Below, piece after piece: positions 42,405-49,719 of a stretch of 64,000 nt of DNA (position 1 is its first letter; each line of letters begins with the position of its first letter). The DNA is from Devosia sp. Root635. GTDB lineage: Bacteria; Pseudomonadota; Alphaproteobacteria; Rhizobiales; Devosiaceae. The DNA lies in assembly GCF_001427605.1 (NCBI RefSeq), contig NZ_LMGZ01000001.1, forward strand, positions 62,001 to 126,000, read 5' to 3'. A program made the translations under genes and the position numbers. The notes below the pieces were generated by a model that was not told the origin of the DNA, ran no database searches, and saw nothing but the letters and a program-made list of their open reading frames with translations.

Positions 42405-42977
42405 GTGCGCTTCGTCTTCTATCTCCTCGTGATGATCGCCGTGGCGCTTTGCGTCGGTTTCGGCCTCAGCTATTACGCGCTGACCGATGGGCGCCTGTTC
42501 GGCGTGGCGCAAGTGGGGCCATGGGCCGCCTGGCCCGATGTCGGCTCCAATGCGCCCAATCCCTATACGCGCGGCCATCTCGCGCGCACCGCCGCTTTCG
42601 AGCTGGGCCAGTCCGAGGGCCTGCAATTCACCGCCACCTCCGATAGCGATGGCCAGCCGCTCAGCCGCGACTGCGCCTATCGCATCCTTGGCAAAACCCC
42701 GCTCGCCACCTTCTGGACGCTGGCGGCGCAGGACGAGGCCGGCGTCAACATCGCCGCGCCCGATGTCGCCCCGGCCATGCGCAGCAGCGATATCGCCCGC
42801 GCCGATGACGGCTCCATCATCATCAATGTCGGCACGCGCCTGTTGCCGCTCAACTGGCTGGAACTGGCCGGCGAAGGCCCGTTCAAGCTGGTCCTCACCC
42901 TCTACGACACCGCCGCCTTTTCCGGCTTTTCCAGCGATGCCTCCATGCCCTCGATCATCCGCGGAGATTGCGCATGA
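42405..42977 (+). CDS. Membrane-anchored DUF1214 protein
   Basis: A 190-residue protein with one N-terminal membrane helix (FVFYLLVMIAVALCVGFGLSYYAL). The outer part matches DUF1214: PWAAWPDVGSNAPNPYTRGH followed by LARTAAFELGQSEGLQFTA, DGQPLSRDCAYRI and GEGPFKLVLTLYDTA. The start is GTG 42405, with no ATG nearby. The stop overlaps the next gene (ATGA). DUF1214 and DUF1254 are often fused in one longer protein; here they are separate coupled genes. Function unknown. Confidence 0.85.
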   Translation: MRFVFYLLVMIAVALCVGFGLSYYALTDGRLFGVAQVGPWAAWPDVGSNAPNPYTRGHLARTAAFELGQSEGLQFTATSDSDGQPLSRDCAYRILGKTPLATFWTLAAQDEAGVNIAAPDVAPAMRSSDIARADDGSIIINVGTRLLPLNWLELAGEGPFKLVLTLYDTAAFSGFSSDASMPSIIRGDCA

Positions 42978-43519
42978 TCCGCTTCCTGCTCTGGCTGCTG
43001 GGCGGCGTGGTGCTGGGCGGCATCATCCATATCGTGGTCATCCTCACCCTGCCGGCTTTGGCCGAGCAGTCGGTGTGGAGCCGCGTTGCCGACCTCGACG
43101 CCGATAACCACATGGTTATCCTGCCCCCGATCGTGGCCGGCGAGGCCAATCCGCTCGGTCTCGACCCGGCTCTGGCCTATGGCCTGTGCCGCGTGGATTT
43201 GAGCCAGGGCCCGGCCTATGTCAGCGGCGTGCTGCCCGACGCTTTCTGGTCGGTCGCCCTGTTCAATCCTTCCGGCATCGTCACCTATTCGACCACCAAT
43301 CGCGACGGCATCGGCCAGACGCTGCAATTGGGTATCTTCAACGCCGCCCAGACACGCCTGCTGGCGCAGCAGCAGCTCGACATTGCCGAGGGCCTGCTCG
43401 TCGTTGAATCCACCAGCGACCGGCTCCTCATCCTTGTCCGCCTCGCCCCACCCCACCAGGCCATGCGACAGCGCTTCGAACAGGAATTGAGCGAAGTGGA
43501 ATGCGGCACACGGGGCTAG
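42974..43519 (+). CDS. Membrane-anchored DUF1254 protein
   Basis: A 181-residue protein. The N-terminal membrane helix (LWLLGGVVLGGIIHIVVILT) precedes a soluble part with LGLDPALAYGLCRVDLSQGP, DAFWSVALFNPSGIVTYSTT and LVRLAPPHQAMRQRFEQEL, matching DUF1254. Start ATG 42974. It is coupled to the DUF1214 gene and probably acts with it at the cytoplasmic membrane. A family A repeat follows 51 bases after the stop. Confidence 0.85.
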   Translation: MIRFLLWLLGGVVLGGIIHIVVILTLPALAEQSVWSRVADLDADNHMVILPPIVAGEANPLGLDPALAYGLCRVDLSQGPAYVSGVLPDAFWSVALFNPSGIVTYSTTNRDGIGQTLQLGIFNAAQTRLLAQQQLDIAEGLLVVESTSDRLLILVRLAPPHQAMRQRFEQELSEVECGTRG

Positions 43520-43570
43520 CGGCCCAACCTTCCCTTGTGGGGGAGCTTCTTTGGACGCCGATGCCTCCTT

Positions 43571-43720
43571 CCCCTTCTCCCCTCGTGGGAGAAGGTGCCC
43601 GAAGGGCGGATGAGGGGGGCGCCGAGTTTCCCACCTGCATTGAAGCATGGGAGAGTGCAGCCCCCTCACCCGGAAATCCGCTAGACGCGGATTTCCACCC
43701 TCTCCCACAAGGGGAGAGGG
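43571..43720. repeat. Interspersed palindromic repeat, family A, copy 2
   Basis: CCCCTTCTCCCCTCGTGGGA + GAAGGTGCCCGAAGGGCGG, then GATGAGGGGGG; right part CCCCCTCACCCGGAAATCCG and CGGATTTCCACCCTCTCCCA + CAAGGGGAGAGGG. A second hairpin (GGAAATCCGC / GCGGATTTCC) is nested in the right part. It lies between convergent genes, so it may also end transcription. Confidence 0.85.
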
Positions 43721-43769
43721 GGAGTCGGAGCATGAGCTCAACGTAAGCACTCCCTGGGGGAGCCTACCC

Positions 43770-44504
43770 CTATCCCCGCAGATAAGGCCGCATCGCCGTG
43801 GCATGTTGCGCCGCGAATTCCAGCCGCCTGATCCATTGCAGCGGATCGCCGTCGCCGCTGTCTTCCGCGTCGCCGAATTCCTCCACCGTCCGGTAGAACA
43901 GCGCATGGGACTCTGCATAGCCGAGCGTCATTCCGGCCCCGCGCACCAGCAGGGGCCAGTCGACATCATTGGCCAGCGTATCGACGCGGCTCTCCCGCAC
44001 GATCAGCCCGGCCGCTTCCGGCGACAGGCGGCGAATGGCGAACATCAGGTCCCAGTTCTCGCCGGTCAGCAAGGAATGGACATGGTTGACCAGCCGCTCG
44101 CTCTGCTGCAGCCGCTGCGGCCCCTGCGCCAGCGCCTCGGACGAGCGCCCCACCACCAGCATGTCGACGTCAGGCTGCTCGGCCAGCACATGGCTCAGGT
44201 CTTCCGGATCGCATTCGATCCAGCGCAGCATATGGTCGAAATCGGCATAAAGCGCCGGCCGTCCCGCCGCCATGGCCACCGCATCGCGCCGCGCCTTGCC
44301 GATGATGGCCTCGCCCGCCGCATGGGTCATGATGTCTGCCCCCAGCGCCTCCAGTTCCGCCAGCACTTCGGGCCTGGTCGCATCCGACACATTCAGCGCG
44401 ATCTCGGGAAAAATCCCCCGCAGCGACCCTGCCAGCCGGTGCGTCGCCGATGCCAACCGTCCCACCGGATCGTGTACCGTCGCAGTGAGCACAATGGTTT
44501 CCAT
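43770..44504 (-). CDS. Protein of unknown function
   Basis: A 244-residue soluble protein that I do not recognise. The N-terminal METIVLTATVHDPVGRLASA looks like a nucleotide-binding beta strand and helix. ALYADFDHMLRWIECDPEDL carries a DxD-like acidic motif such as that seen in glycosyltransferase-type folds, but this is weak. No signal or membrane segment. Start ATG 44504. Upstream is chrA on the same strand with a gap of 78 bases. Confidence 0.75.
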   Translation of the reverse strand: METIVLTATVHDPVGRLASATHRLAGSLRGIFPEIALNVSDATRPEVLAELEALGADIMTHAAGEAIIGKARRDAVAMAAGRPALYADFDHMLRWIECDPEDLSHVLAEQPDVDMLVVGRSSEALAQGPQRLQQSERLVNHVHSLLTGENWDLMFAIRRLSPEAAGLIVRESRVDTLANDVDWPLLVRGAGMTLGYAESHALFYRTVEEFGDAEDSGDGDPLQWIRRLEFAAQHATAMRPYLRG

Positions 44505-44582
44505 CAATCCTGATCTCCGACCACAACCACCATTGCGGGTTCTGCGGCAGCTCCAGCCCGACTCGCAACACAGTCTTGTGGC

Positions 44583-45809
44583 CTATCCGAGCGCGCCGGT
44601 CACCCCACCGGCCAGTGCCAGCAGCAGCACGACCACCCAGGGCGGTGCCTTCCAGGCCACCAAAGCCACGAAGCCGGCCAGCGCCAGTGCGAAATCCAGC
44701 GGGTCCAGCACGGCGCTGATCCATACCGGATCATAGAGCGCCGCCCCGAGTATCCCCACCACTGCCGCATTGGCGCCGCGCATGGCCGCCTGCGCCGCCG
44801 GGCGCCCCCGCAGCGCGTCCCAGAAGGGCAATGCCCCCACCAGCAGCAGCATGCCCGGCAGGAAGATCGCCACCAACGCAATGGCTGCGCCGACGACCCC
44901 GTTCGGCATCGGCCCGCCCACCGCGCCCAGATAGGCGGCAATGGTAAAGAGTGGTCCCGGCACAGCCTGCGCCGCGCCATAGCCGGCGAGGAACGCATCC
45001 TTGCTCACCCAGCCGCTTGCCACCGTTTCGGCGTCGAGCAGCGGCAGCACCACATGCCCGCCGCCGAAGACCAGCGAACCGGCGCGATAGAAGGCGTCGA
45101 ACAGGTCCAGCCCATGCGCATTGACCGCCGCAGCCAGCACCGGCAGGCCAACCAGCAGCAGGGCAAACAGCACCAGGCACACCACGCCGACCGCACGGCT
45201 CACCGGAAAGCGCGTCACCGGCGCCGCCATCACCGCCCCGTTGCGGCAGAAGACCAGCCCGGCCAGCCCACCGAGCACGATCGCCGCCACCTGCCCCGGC
45301 GATCCGGCCAGCAGGATCGTCACGGCCACCGCGGCCACGGCAATCGTCGCCCTTTGCCGGTCCGGCGTCAGGCTGCGCGCCATGCCCCACACGGCCTGTG
45401 CCACCACGGCAACGGCCACCAGTTTCAGCCCATGCAGCACGCCCTGCGCCACCGGCCCGTCCAGCAGGTCCGCGCCCAGCGCGAACACCACCAGCAGGGC
45501 GGCCGATGGCAAGGTGAAGGCCGCCCAGGCCGCCAGCGCCCCCAGGGGCCCCGCCCGATACAGCCCGAGCGCGAAGCCGACCTGGCTCGAAGCCGGTCCG
45601 GGCAAGAACTGGCACAAAGCCACGAGGTCGGCATATTCGGCCTCGCCCAGCCAGCGCCGCCGCACCACGATCTCGTCGCGGAAATAACCGAGATGGGCAA
45701 TCGGCCCGCCGAAGGAGGTCAGTCCGAGCTTGAGGAAGGCGAGAAACACTTCCCCGGCCGCACCGGTTGGCTGAACGTGTCGGGATGCCGAAGCGCGCTC
45801 GTCGGTCAT
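44583..45809 (-). CDS. chrA: ChrA-type chromate efflux transporter
   Basis: A 408-residue inner-membrane transporter with two homologous halves. The family motif FLKLGLTSFGGPIAHLGYFR lies near the N-terminus, and the matching GSLVFGGGHVVLPLLDAETV begins the second half. CQFLPGPASSQVGFALGLYR and AQAVPGPLFTIAAYLGAVGG are the paired PGP motifs. It exports chromate, probably by chromate/proton exchange. Start ATG 45809; the longer frame starts with TTG. No regulator gene is adjacent. Confidence 0.93.
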   Translation of the reverse strand: MTDERASASRHVQPTGAAGEVFLAFLKLGLTSFGGPIAHLGYFRDEIVVRRRWLGEAEYADLVALCQFLPGPASSQVGFALGLYRAGPLGALAAWAAFTLPSAALLVVFALGADLLDGPVAQGVLHGLKLVAVAVVAQAVWGMARSLTPDRQRATIAVAAVAVTILLAGSPGQVAAIVLGGLAGLVFCRNGAVMAAPVTRFPVSRAVGVVCLVLFALLLVGLPVLAAAVNAHGLDLFDAFYRAGSLVFGGGHVVLPLLDAETVASGWVSKDAFLAGYGAAQAVPGPLFTIAAYLGAVGGPMPNGVVGAAIALVAIFLPGMLLLVGALPFWDALRGRPAAQAAMRGANAAVVGILGAALYDPVWISAVLDPLDFALALAGFVALVAWKAPPWVVVLLLALAGGVTGALG

Positions 45810-45887
45810 CGCACCCTGTTCATCGCCCGCCAAGGCAGCCCCACCACCACGTCATTCCGGAGAACCACCGTCATTCCCATCACCCAC

Positions 45888-45919
45888 GATGTCATTCCCG
45901 CGAAGGCGGGAATGACATC
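45888..45919. repeat. Palindrome, family D-like
   Basis: GATGTCATTCCCGCG-AA-GGCGGGAATGACATC: a near-perfect 14-base stem. A relative CACGTCATTCCGGAGAACC lies just upstream at 45849. It sits 18 bases after the stop of the lipoprotein gene (minus strand) and may end its transcript, though no T-run follows. Confidence 0.7.
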
Positions 45920-45937
45920 GGGTATCTATCGACCGCC

Positions 45938-46753
45938 CTATTTCGGCAGCACGATCTCGGTGTCGCCGATATTCTGGAAGCGTGACGGTATGACGACACC
46001 GCCGCCCCCGCCCGGATGGCCGCCCGGCGCGGCACAGAAATCGCGGCGATTGGCGCGGTTCACGAATACCGCCATGCGCCGCAAAGCCTCGTCCACCGCC
46101 AGCGACTGCTCATGCGGCGTTTCCACCAGCAGGTTGTCGAGCGCAAAGTCGTAGCTCGAATAGCGGTAGTTCAGCGCCCGCACGAACCAGTCGATGAAGG
46201 CATCGTTCTCGTATTTGCGCGCCGCCACCTCCGCACCGATGCGCGGCGGCAGGTCATGGCCCAGCCCGCCATAGGCAACGGCGCGCTGCCGGTCGATCTC
46301 GATCACCTTGCAGATGGCGGCGAATGTCGTCGGCAGCGTGTCGATATCGGCCGTCACATGGCTGCCCACGGTTGCGTAGCGCGTGCGCGAGGACTGGTAG
46401 TCGGTGCGTTTCAGCCAGTCGTAGTAGCGCTCGATGGTGAAGCGCTCGTCGCGCGGCCGCACGATGCGGGTGCGCTGCAGTTCCACGGCGCCGTCGAATT
46501 GCCAGTCCTTGGCATGGGCAGCCACGAGGAAGCGCCAGACGCGGTCACGCATCTCCTCTTCCTGGTCGGTCTTGTTGAAGCTCGAAACCGGTTCATTGCG
46601 ATTGCCGGCGATGAAGGCACCGGTCGCCGGCATGGCTGTGTCATGGGTCCAGCTCGGCGCGGCGCGGCCGAAATCGCCTACGGGTCGCGCCACGCAGCCG
46701 GCCAGCATGGCCGAAAGAGCCAGTGCGCCGGCCAGGCGAAAGAATTTATCCAC
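45938..46753 (-). CDS. Lipoprotein, possibly DUF2927-like
   Basis: A 271-residue exported lipoprotein: VDKFFRLAGALALSAMLAGC is a lipobox signal with the Cys at about residue 20. The mature part is soluble and charged, with WLKRTDYQSSRTRYATVGSH and AVDEALRRMAVFVNRANRRD. It resembles DUF2927-type proteins only in general form. The start GTG at 46753 overlaps the end of a small upstream gene by eight bases. Function unknown. Confidence 0.75.
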   Translation of the reverse strand: MDKFFRLAGALALSAMLAGCVARPVGDFGRAAPSWTHDTAMPATGAFIAGNRNEPVSSFNKTDQEEEMRDRVWRFLVAAHAKDWQFDGAVELQRTRIVRPRDERFTIERYYDWLKRTDYQSSRTRYATVGSHVTADIDTLPTTFAAICKVIEIDRQRAVAYGGLGHDLPPRIGAEVAARKYENDAFIDWFVRALNYRYSSYDFALDNLLVETPHEQSLAVDEALRRMAVFVNRANRRDFCAAPGGHPGGGGGVVIPSRFQNIGDTEIVLPK

Positions 46754-46916
46754 GCTTGCGTTTCGGCCGCGTAGGATCGAGCCTCTTGTTCGGCGGCTGC
46801 GACGTCCCGCGCTCATAACGCACCCCGGTAAAAATCAGGATCTGGGCGTTGCCGGGCGTGGCTGCCCCGCCTTTGGCGGCTTTCGGCCGCTGATCGAATT
46901 TGACGAGCTTTCCCAA
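46746..46916 (-). CDS. Small conserved-type protein with C-terminal basic tail
   Basis: A product of about 56 residues: GKLVKFDQRPKAAKGGAATP, then AQILIFTGVRYERGTSQPPN and the basic end RPKRKRG. The pattern ILIFTGVRYER with a PKRKRG end is one I recall from small hypothetical proteins of this order. The TTG start at 46916 is chosen because GGAGG lies five bases upstream; longer in-frame starts exist at GTG 46961 and TTG 46976. The stop overlaps the lipoprotein start. Function unknown. Confidence 0.55.
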   Translation of the reverse strand: MGKLVKFDQRPKAAKGGAATPGNAQILIFTGVRYERGTSQPPNKRLDPTRPKRKRG

Positions 46917-47036
46917 GCTGCCCTCCAGTTCGCTCGCTCCTCCATTCCCAATGGAGGCCACGGTTTCGCGTTGCAAATCGGTCGCGCGACGCCCCTCGCA
47001 CTGACCGCTGACATCCGCATTAAGAGATCGTCAAGG

Positions 47037-47051
47037 TTAACAGTCTGCTAA
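47037..47051. promoter_or_regulatory. Candidate CtrA-type site
   Basis: TTAA-CAGTCTG-CTAA fits seven of eight bases of the CtrA consensus TTAA-N7-TTAA and lies 36 bases upstream of the DUF2336 gene. It could equally face the small minus-strand gene. Weak evidence. Confidence 0.3.
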
Positions 47052-47087
47052 CGAATTCGCGGCAAGAGTGAATGTGCATCGAATGTG

Positions 47088-48266
47088 ATGCGATTCCGGA
47101 TAGACGGTCCCCCAGATATGCTTGGTTTTCAGCCCTACGAGACGTTTCAACTGCTCATCGAGACGGGCGGCGTCGACCGTACGAATACCCTGCTGATCGC
47201 CGCCTGCGACGCCTATGCGCGGCGCGGCAAGCCGACCGCTCCCGAAATGGAACAGTTCGAAGCGCTGGCCGGCCGGCTCTTCCCCATTGCTGGCCCCCAA
47301 GCCCGCGCCAAGGGCGCCGCCATCCTTGGCCGCGCCGAAATGCTGTCCCCTGCCCTCGAGCAACTGGTCATCGACAATATCGGGGAAGACCTCAACCAGT
47401 TCCTGGCTGGCGCGACCGACCTTTCCGAGCCCACCATGCTCGACATCATCGCCCGCTATGACGTGCCTGGCGCCGCCACCATCGCCGCCCGCGTCGACCT
47501 CACCAATGTCGTGCTGGCCAAGCTGTTCCAGATGAATTCCCGCAAGGTTTACCGGGCCTTGGCCGCCAACACCGCCATCGTGCCGCGCGGCGCCTATCTG
47601 AGCGCGCTGGCCCGTTCGGCGCAGATGGACCACATGGTCGCCGAGTCGCTGGCCCAGCGCGCCGACTTCGACGCGGCCCTGCTGGCCCCGGCCTTCTTCG
47701 ACCTCTCCGACGTCGATCGGGTCAAGGTGATCCAGGCTTTCGCCCATCGCGAAACGCCCAAAGCGCCGATCAGCAAGACCATCGAGCAACTCACCGTTGC
47801 CAATCAGGAACTGACCAAGGCGCTGATGAAGCTGTTCTCCGAGAACCGCCGCCCCGAAGTCACGCGGCTGCTCAGCCAGATCACCGGGCTCGACGAAGTC
47901 CGCTGCGGCCAGATCGCCCATGACGTCACCGGCGCCTCACTCTTCGTCATCCTGCGCGCCTTTGGCTGCTCCGCCTATGACGGGCTCAAGGTTCTCATCC
48001 ACGCCACCAGCCATGACAGCGAGCGCTCCCGCGCCCTGGCCGATTTCGCCACCCTCTTCGGCAATGTCACCCCGGAATCAATGGCCTACCTGATGGGCGC
48101 CTGGCGCGGCGAGGTGAACCTGCTCGAGCTCAACAAGCCCGAATACAAGCCCTTCGTGGAGACCGCCCGCCGGGCCCCGTCCAACACGCTGGCCCCGGCG
48201 CATAATCCGGTGGTCGACCAGGCCATCGAAGCCCTGGCCCGCATCGGTGCCCGCCGCGCGGGCTGA
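47088..48266 (+). CDS. DUF2336 protein
   Basis: A 392-residue soluble, all-helical protein of the DUF2336 family, built from HEAT-like repeats: SPALEQLVIDNIGEDLNQFL, LSEPTMLDIIARYDVPGAAT, VIQAFAHRETPKAPISKTIE. Such proteins are found in many alphaproteobacteria; function unknown. Start ATG 47088 is chosen, with a GTG just before it and an ATG at 47118 as alternatives. None has a strong ribosome site. Confidence 0.85.
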   Translation: MRFRIDGPPDMLGFQPYETFQLLIETGGVDRTNTLLIAACDAYARRGKPTAPEMEQFEALAGRLFPIAGPQARAKGAAILGRAEMLSPALEQLVIDNIGEDLNQFLAGATDLSEPTMLDIIARYDVPGAATIAARVDLTNVVLAKLFQMNSRKVYRALAANTAIVPRGAYLSALARSAQMDHMVAESLAQRADFDAALLAPAFFDLSDVDRVKVIQAFAHRETPKAPISKTIEQLTVANQELTKALMKLFSENRRPEVTRLLSQITGLDEVRCGQIAHDVTGASLFVILRAFGCSAYDGLKVLIHATSHDSERSRALADFATLFGNVTPESMAYLMGAWRGEVNLLELNKPEYKPFVETARRAPSNTLAPAHNPVVDQAIEALARIGARRAG

Positions 48267-48273
48267 CGTTCTT

Positions 48274-48298
48274 ACCTCTCGCTTTGGGGGGAGAGGTG
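48274..48298. repeat. Half copy of family B repeat
   Basis: ACCTCTCGCTTTGGGGGGAG followed by AGGTG: one arm of the family B palindrome. It can form a hairpin ACCTCTC / GAGAGGT eight bases after the DUF2336 stop and may act as a transcript end between convergent genes. Confidence 0.6.
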
Positions 48299-48306
48299 AA
48301 GGCCGC

Positions 48307-48642
48307 CTACCCCACCACCTCGATCCCCACGTCATCCCCGCGCAAATCGAGGCTCAACACCCACAAATCGGGGTCGAAATCGACTTCCTGGGCGATGCGT
48401 TCCGTCACCTTGGGCGGCTCGACGTGGTTGAAACGGCGCTGGAACACCAGGCTGGCATCGTCCTGGCGGCTTGCCATGGGCGCGGGCGTGAACAGCGAGC
48501 GCGTGCCATCGAGGTGATCCACCTCGATAAACACCTGTCCGGCAATGGGATCGCCACGACGCGACACCACGCACATATTGCCTAAATCATTGTGGCGTCT
48601 GACGAAAACGCCGCACCACAAATCGCTGCGCAAAGCCCTCAT
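48307..48642 (-). CDS. DUF1491 family protein
   Basis: A 111-residue protein: ALRSDLWCGVFVRRHNDLGN, VVSRRGDPIAGQVFIEVDHL and RFNHVEPPKVTERIAQEVDF followed by DPDLWVLSLDL. It matches the short alphaproteobacterial DUF1491 family, function unknown. Start ATG 48642. It follows the peptidoglycan-binding gene by nine bases, so it is probably in one operon with it and with the histidine kinase upstream. Confidence 0.88.
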   Translation of the reverse strand: MRALRSDLWCGVFVRRHNDLGNMCVVSRRGDPIAGQVFIEVDHLDGTRSLFTPAPMASRQDDASLVFQRRFNHVEPPKVTERIAQEVDFDPDLWVLSLDLRGDDVGIEVVG

Positions 48643-48651
48643 GCGAACAGC

Positions 48652-49719
48652 TTAGATCGCCGCGCCAGCCTGCCGCAACAGGCCCACCAGGTCGGGATTG
48701 ACCTGCCCGGTCACCCGGTAGCTATGGAAGTTCTCGAATTCGCGGATGGCCCTGGCCGTGGCGTCGCCCGGATGGCCATCGATCGAGCCGTGATAGAAGC
48801 CCAGGCTCGCCAGTCCCGACTGAATCTGGCTGACCAGTTGCACATTGTTGGCCGGGGCCAAGGTCGGCGTCGTCGGCTCGAGCGAGGCAACCTGCACCGG
48901 GGCCGGCATCTGCTGGGCCAGCGGCAAGGCCGGGACGGGCTTGACGGCAGGCGCCGTCGGCGTGGTGCGGCCGCCATCGACGGCGGCCACGATGGAATCG
49001 ATGGTCTGTGCCGCCGCATTGCCGATCGTGTCGACCGCCTGGTCGACCGGCGACAGCGCTGGCAACCGTGCCACGACGCGATCAGGCTGCGGCGCCGGCT
49101 GGACAACGGCCTGCGGCTGGACCACCGGCTGCACGACAACGGCCGGCCTGGCCACCGGCACCATGCCCGCGGCATCGGCGCGCAGGATGGCGTCGATCAT
49201 GTCCGGCGTCATGGCGCCGGTCGGCTCAAGGCCGTTGCGCTGCTCGAAGGCGCGAATCGCATTGGCGGTCATCGGCCCGTAAAAACCGTCGACCGTGCCG
49301 TTGAACAGGCCCAGCTCGGTCAGCTTCTTCTGCACCGCGAAGGCATCGCTATTGCCGACCGGTGCCGAGGGAATCGTCGGCGGCGCGACCGCGACGCTGC
49401 CGGTCGTTTCCTGGGCAACAGGAGCCGGGATCACCGCCGTCTCGCGCACTGGGGCGGGCATCGGTTCGGGAGCGACCAGCGGCTGCGCCACCGGCACATC
49501 CGCCACGGGCGCAAAGAACGGCGCGGGGTGCCGTTCGGTCTGGAAATACAGGGCATTGCTGGCCGCCAGCGCGGTCAGCGTCACCAGCGCCAGCATGCCG
49601 GTCGAGGCCAGCGGCGCGCGCATATAGCGGGACATGGTCCAAAGGCCGGCACGACCCAGCGAGGTCGCAAAGGCGCTGCCCGCCAGCAAAGGCAGGCGGG
49701 TGAAAGTGGTTGCCGTCAT
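48652..49719 (-). CDS. Membrane-anchored peptidoglycan-binding protein
   Basis: A 355-residue protein. One membrane helix lies near 37-55 (STGMLALVTLTALAASNALY). Two PG_binding_1 domains follow, one near 140-195 (KKLTELGLFNGTVDGFYGPM followed by TANAIRAFEQRNG) and one at the C-terminus (IQSGLASLGFYHGSIDGHPG followed by DATARAIREFENFH), joined by a Pro/Val/Gln-rich linker. No catalytic domain. Start ATG 49719 overlaps the kinase stop (ATGA), so it is probably made with the kinase. Confidence 0.88.
   Translation of the reverse strand: MTATTFTRLPLLAGSAFATSLGRAGLWTMSRYMRAPLASTGMLALVTLTALAASNALYFQTERHPAPFFAPVADVPVAQPLVAPEPMPAPVRETAVIPAPVAQETTGSVAVAPPTIPSAPVGNSDAFAVQKKLTELGLFNGTVDGFYGPMTANAIRAFEQRNGLEPTGAMTPDMIDAILRADAAGMVPVARPAVVVQPVVQPQAVVQPAPQPDRVVARLPALSPVDQAVDTIGNAAAQTIDSIVAAVDGGRTTPTAPAVKPVPALPLAQQMPAPVQVASLEPTTPTLAPANNVQLVSQIQSGLASLGFYHGSIDGHPGDATARAIREFENFHSYRVTGQVNPDLVGLLRQAGAAI

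Noticed and set aside
42051-42626. A 191-codon minus-strand frame
   Set aside because: Its 5' part is antisense to the DUF1214 gene and the remainder lacks a ribosome site and any family pattern.
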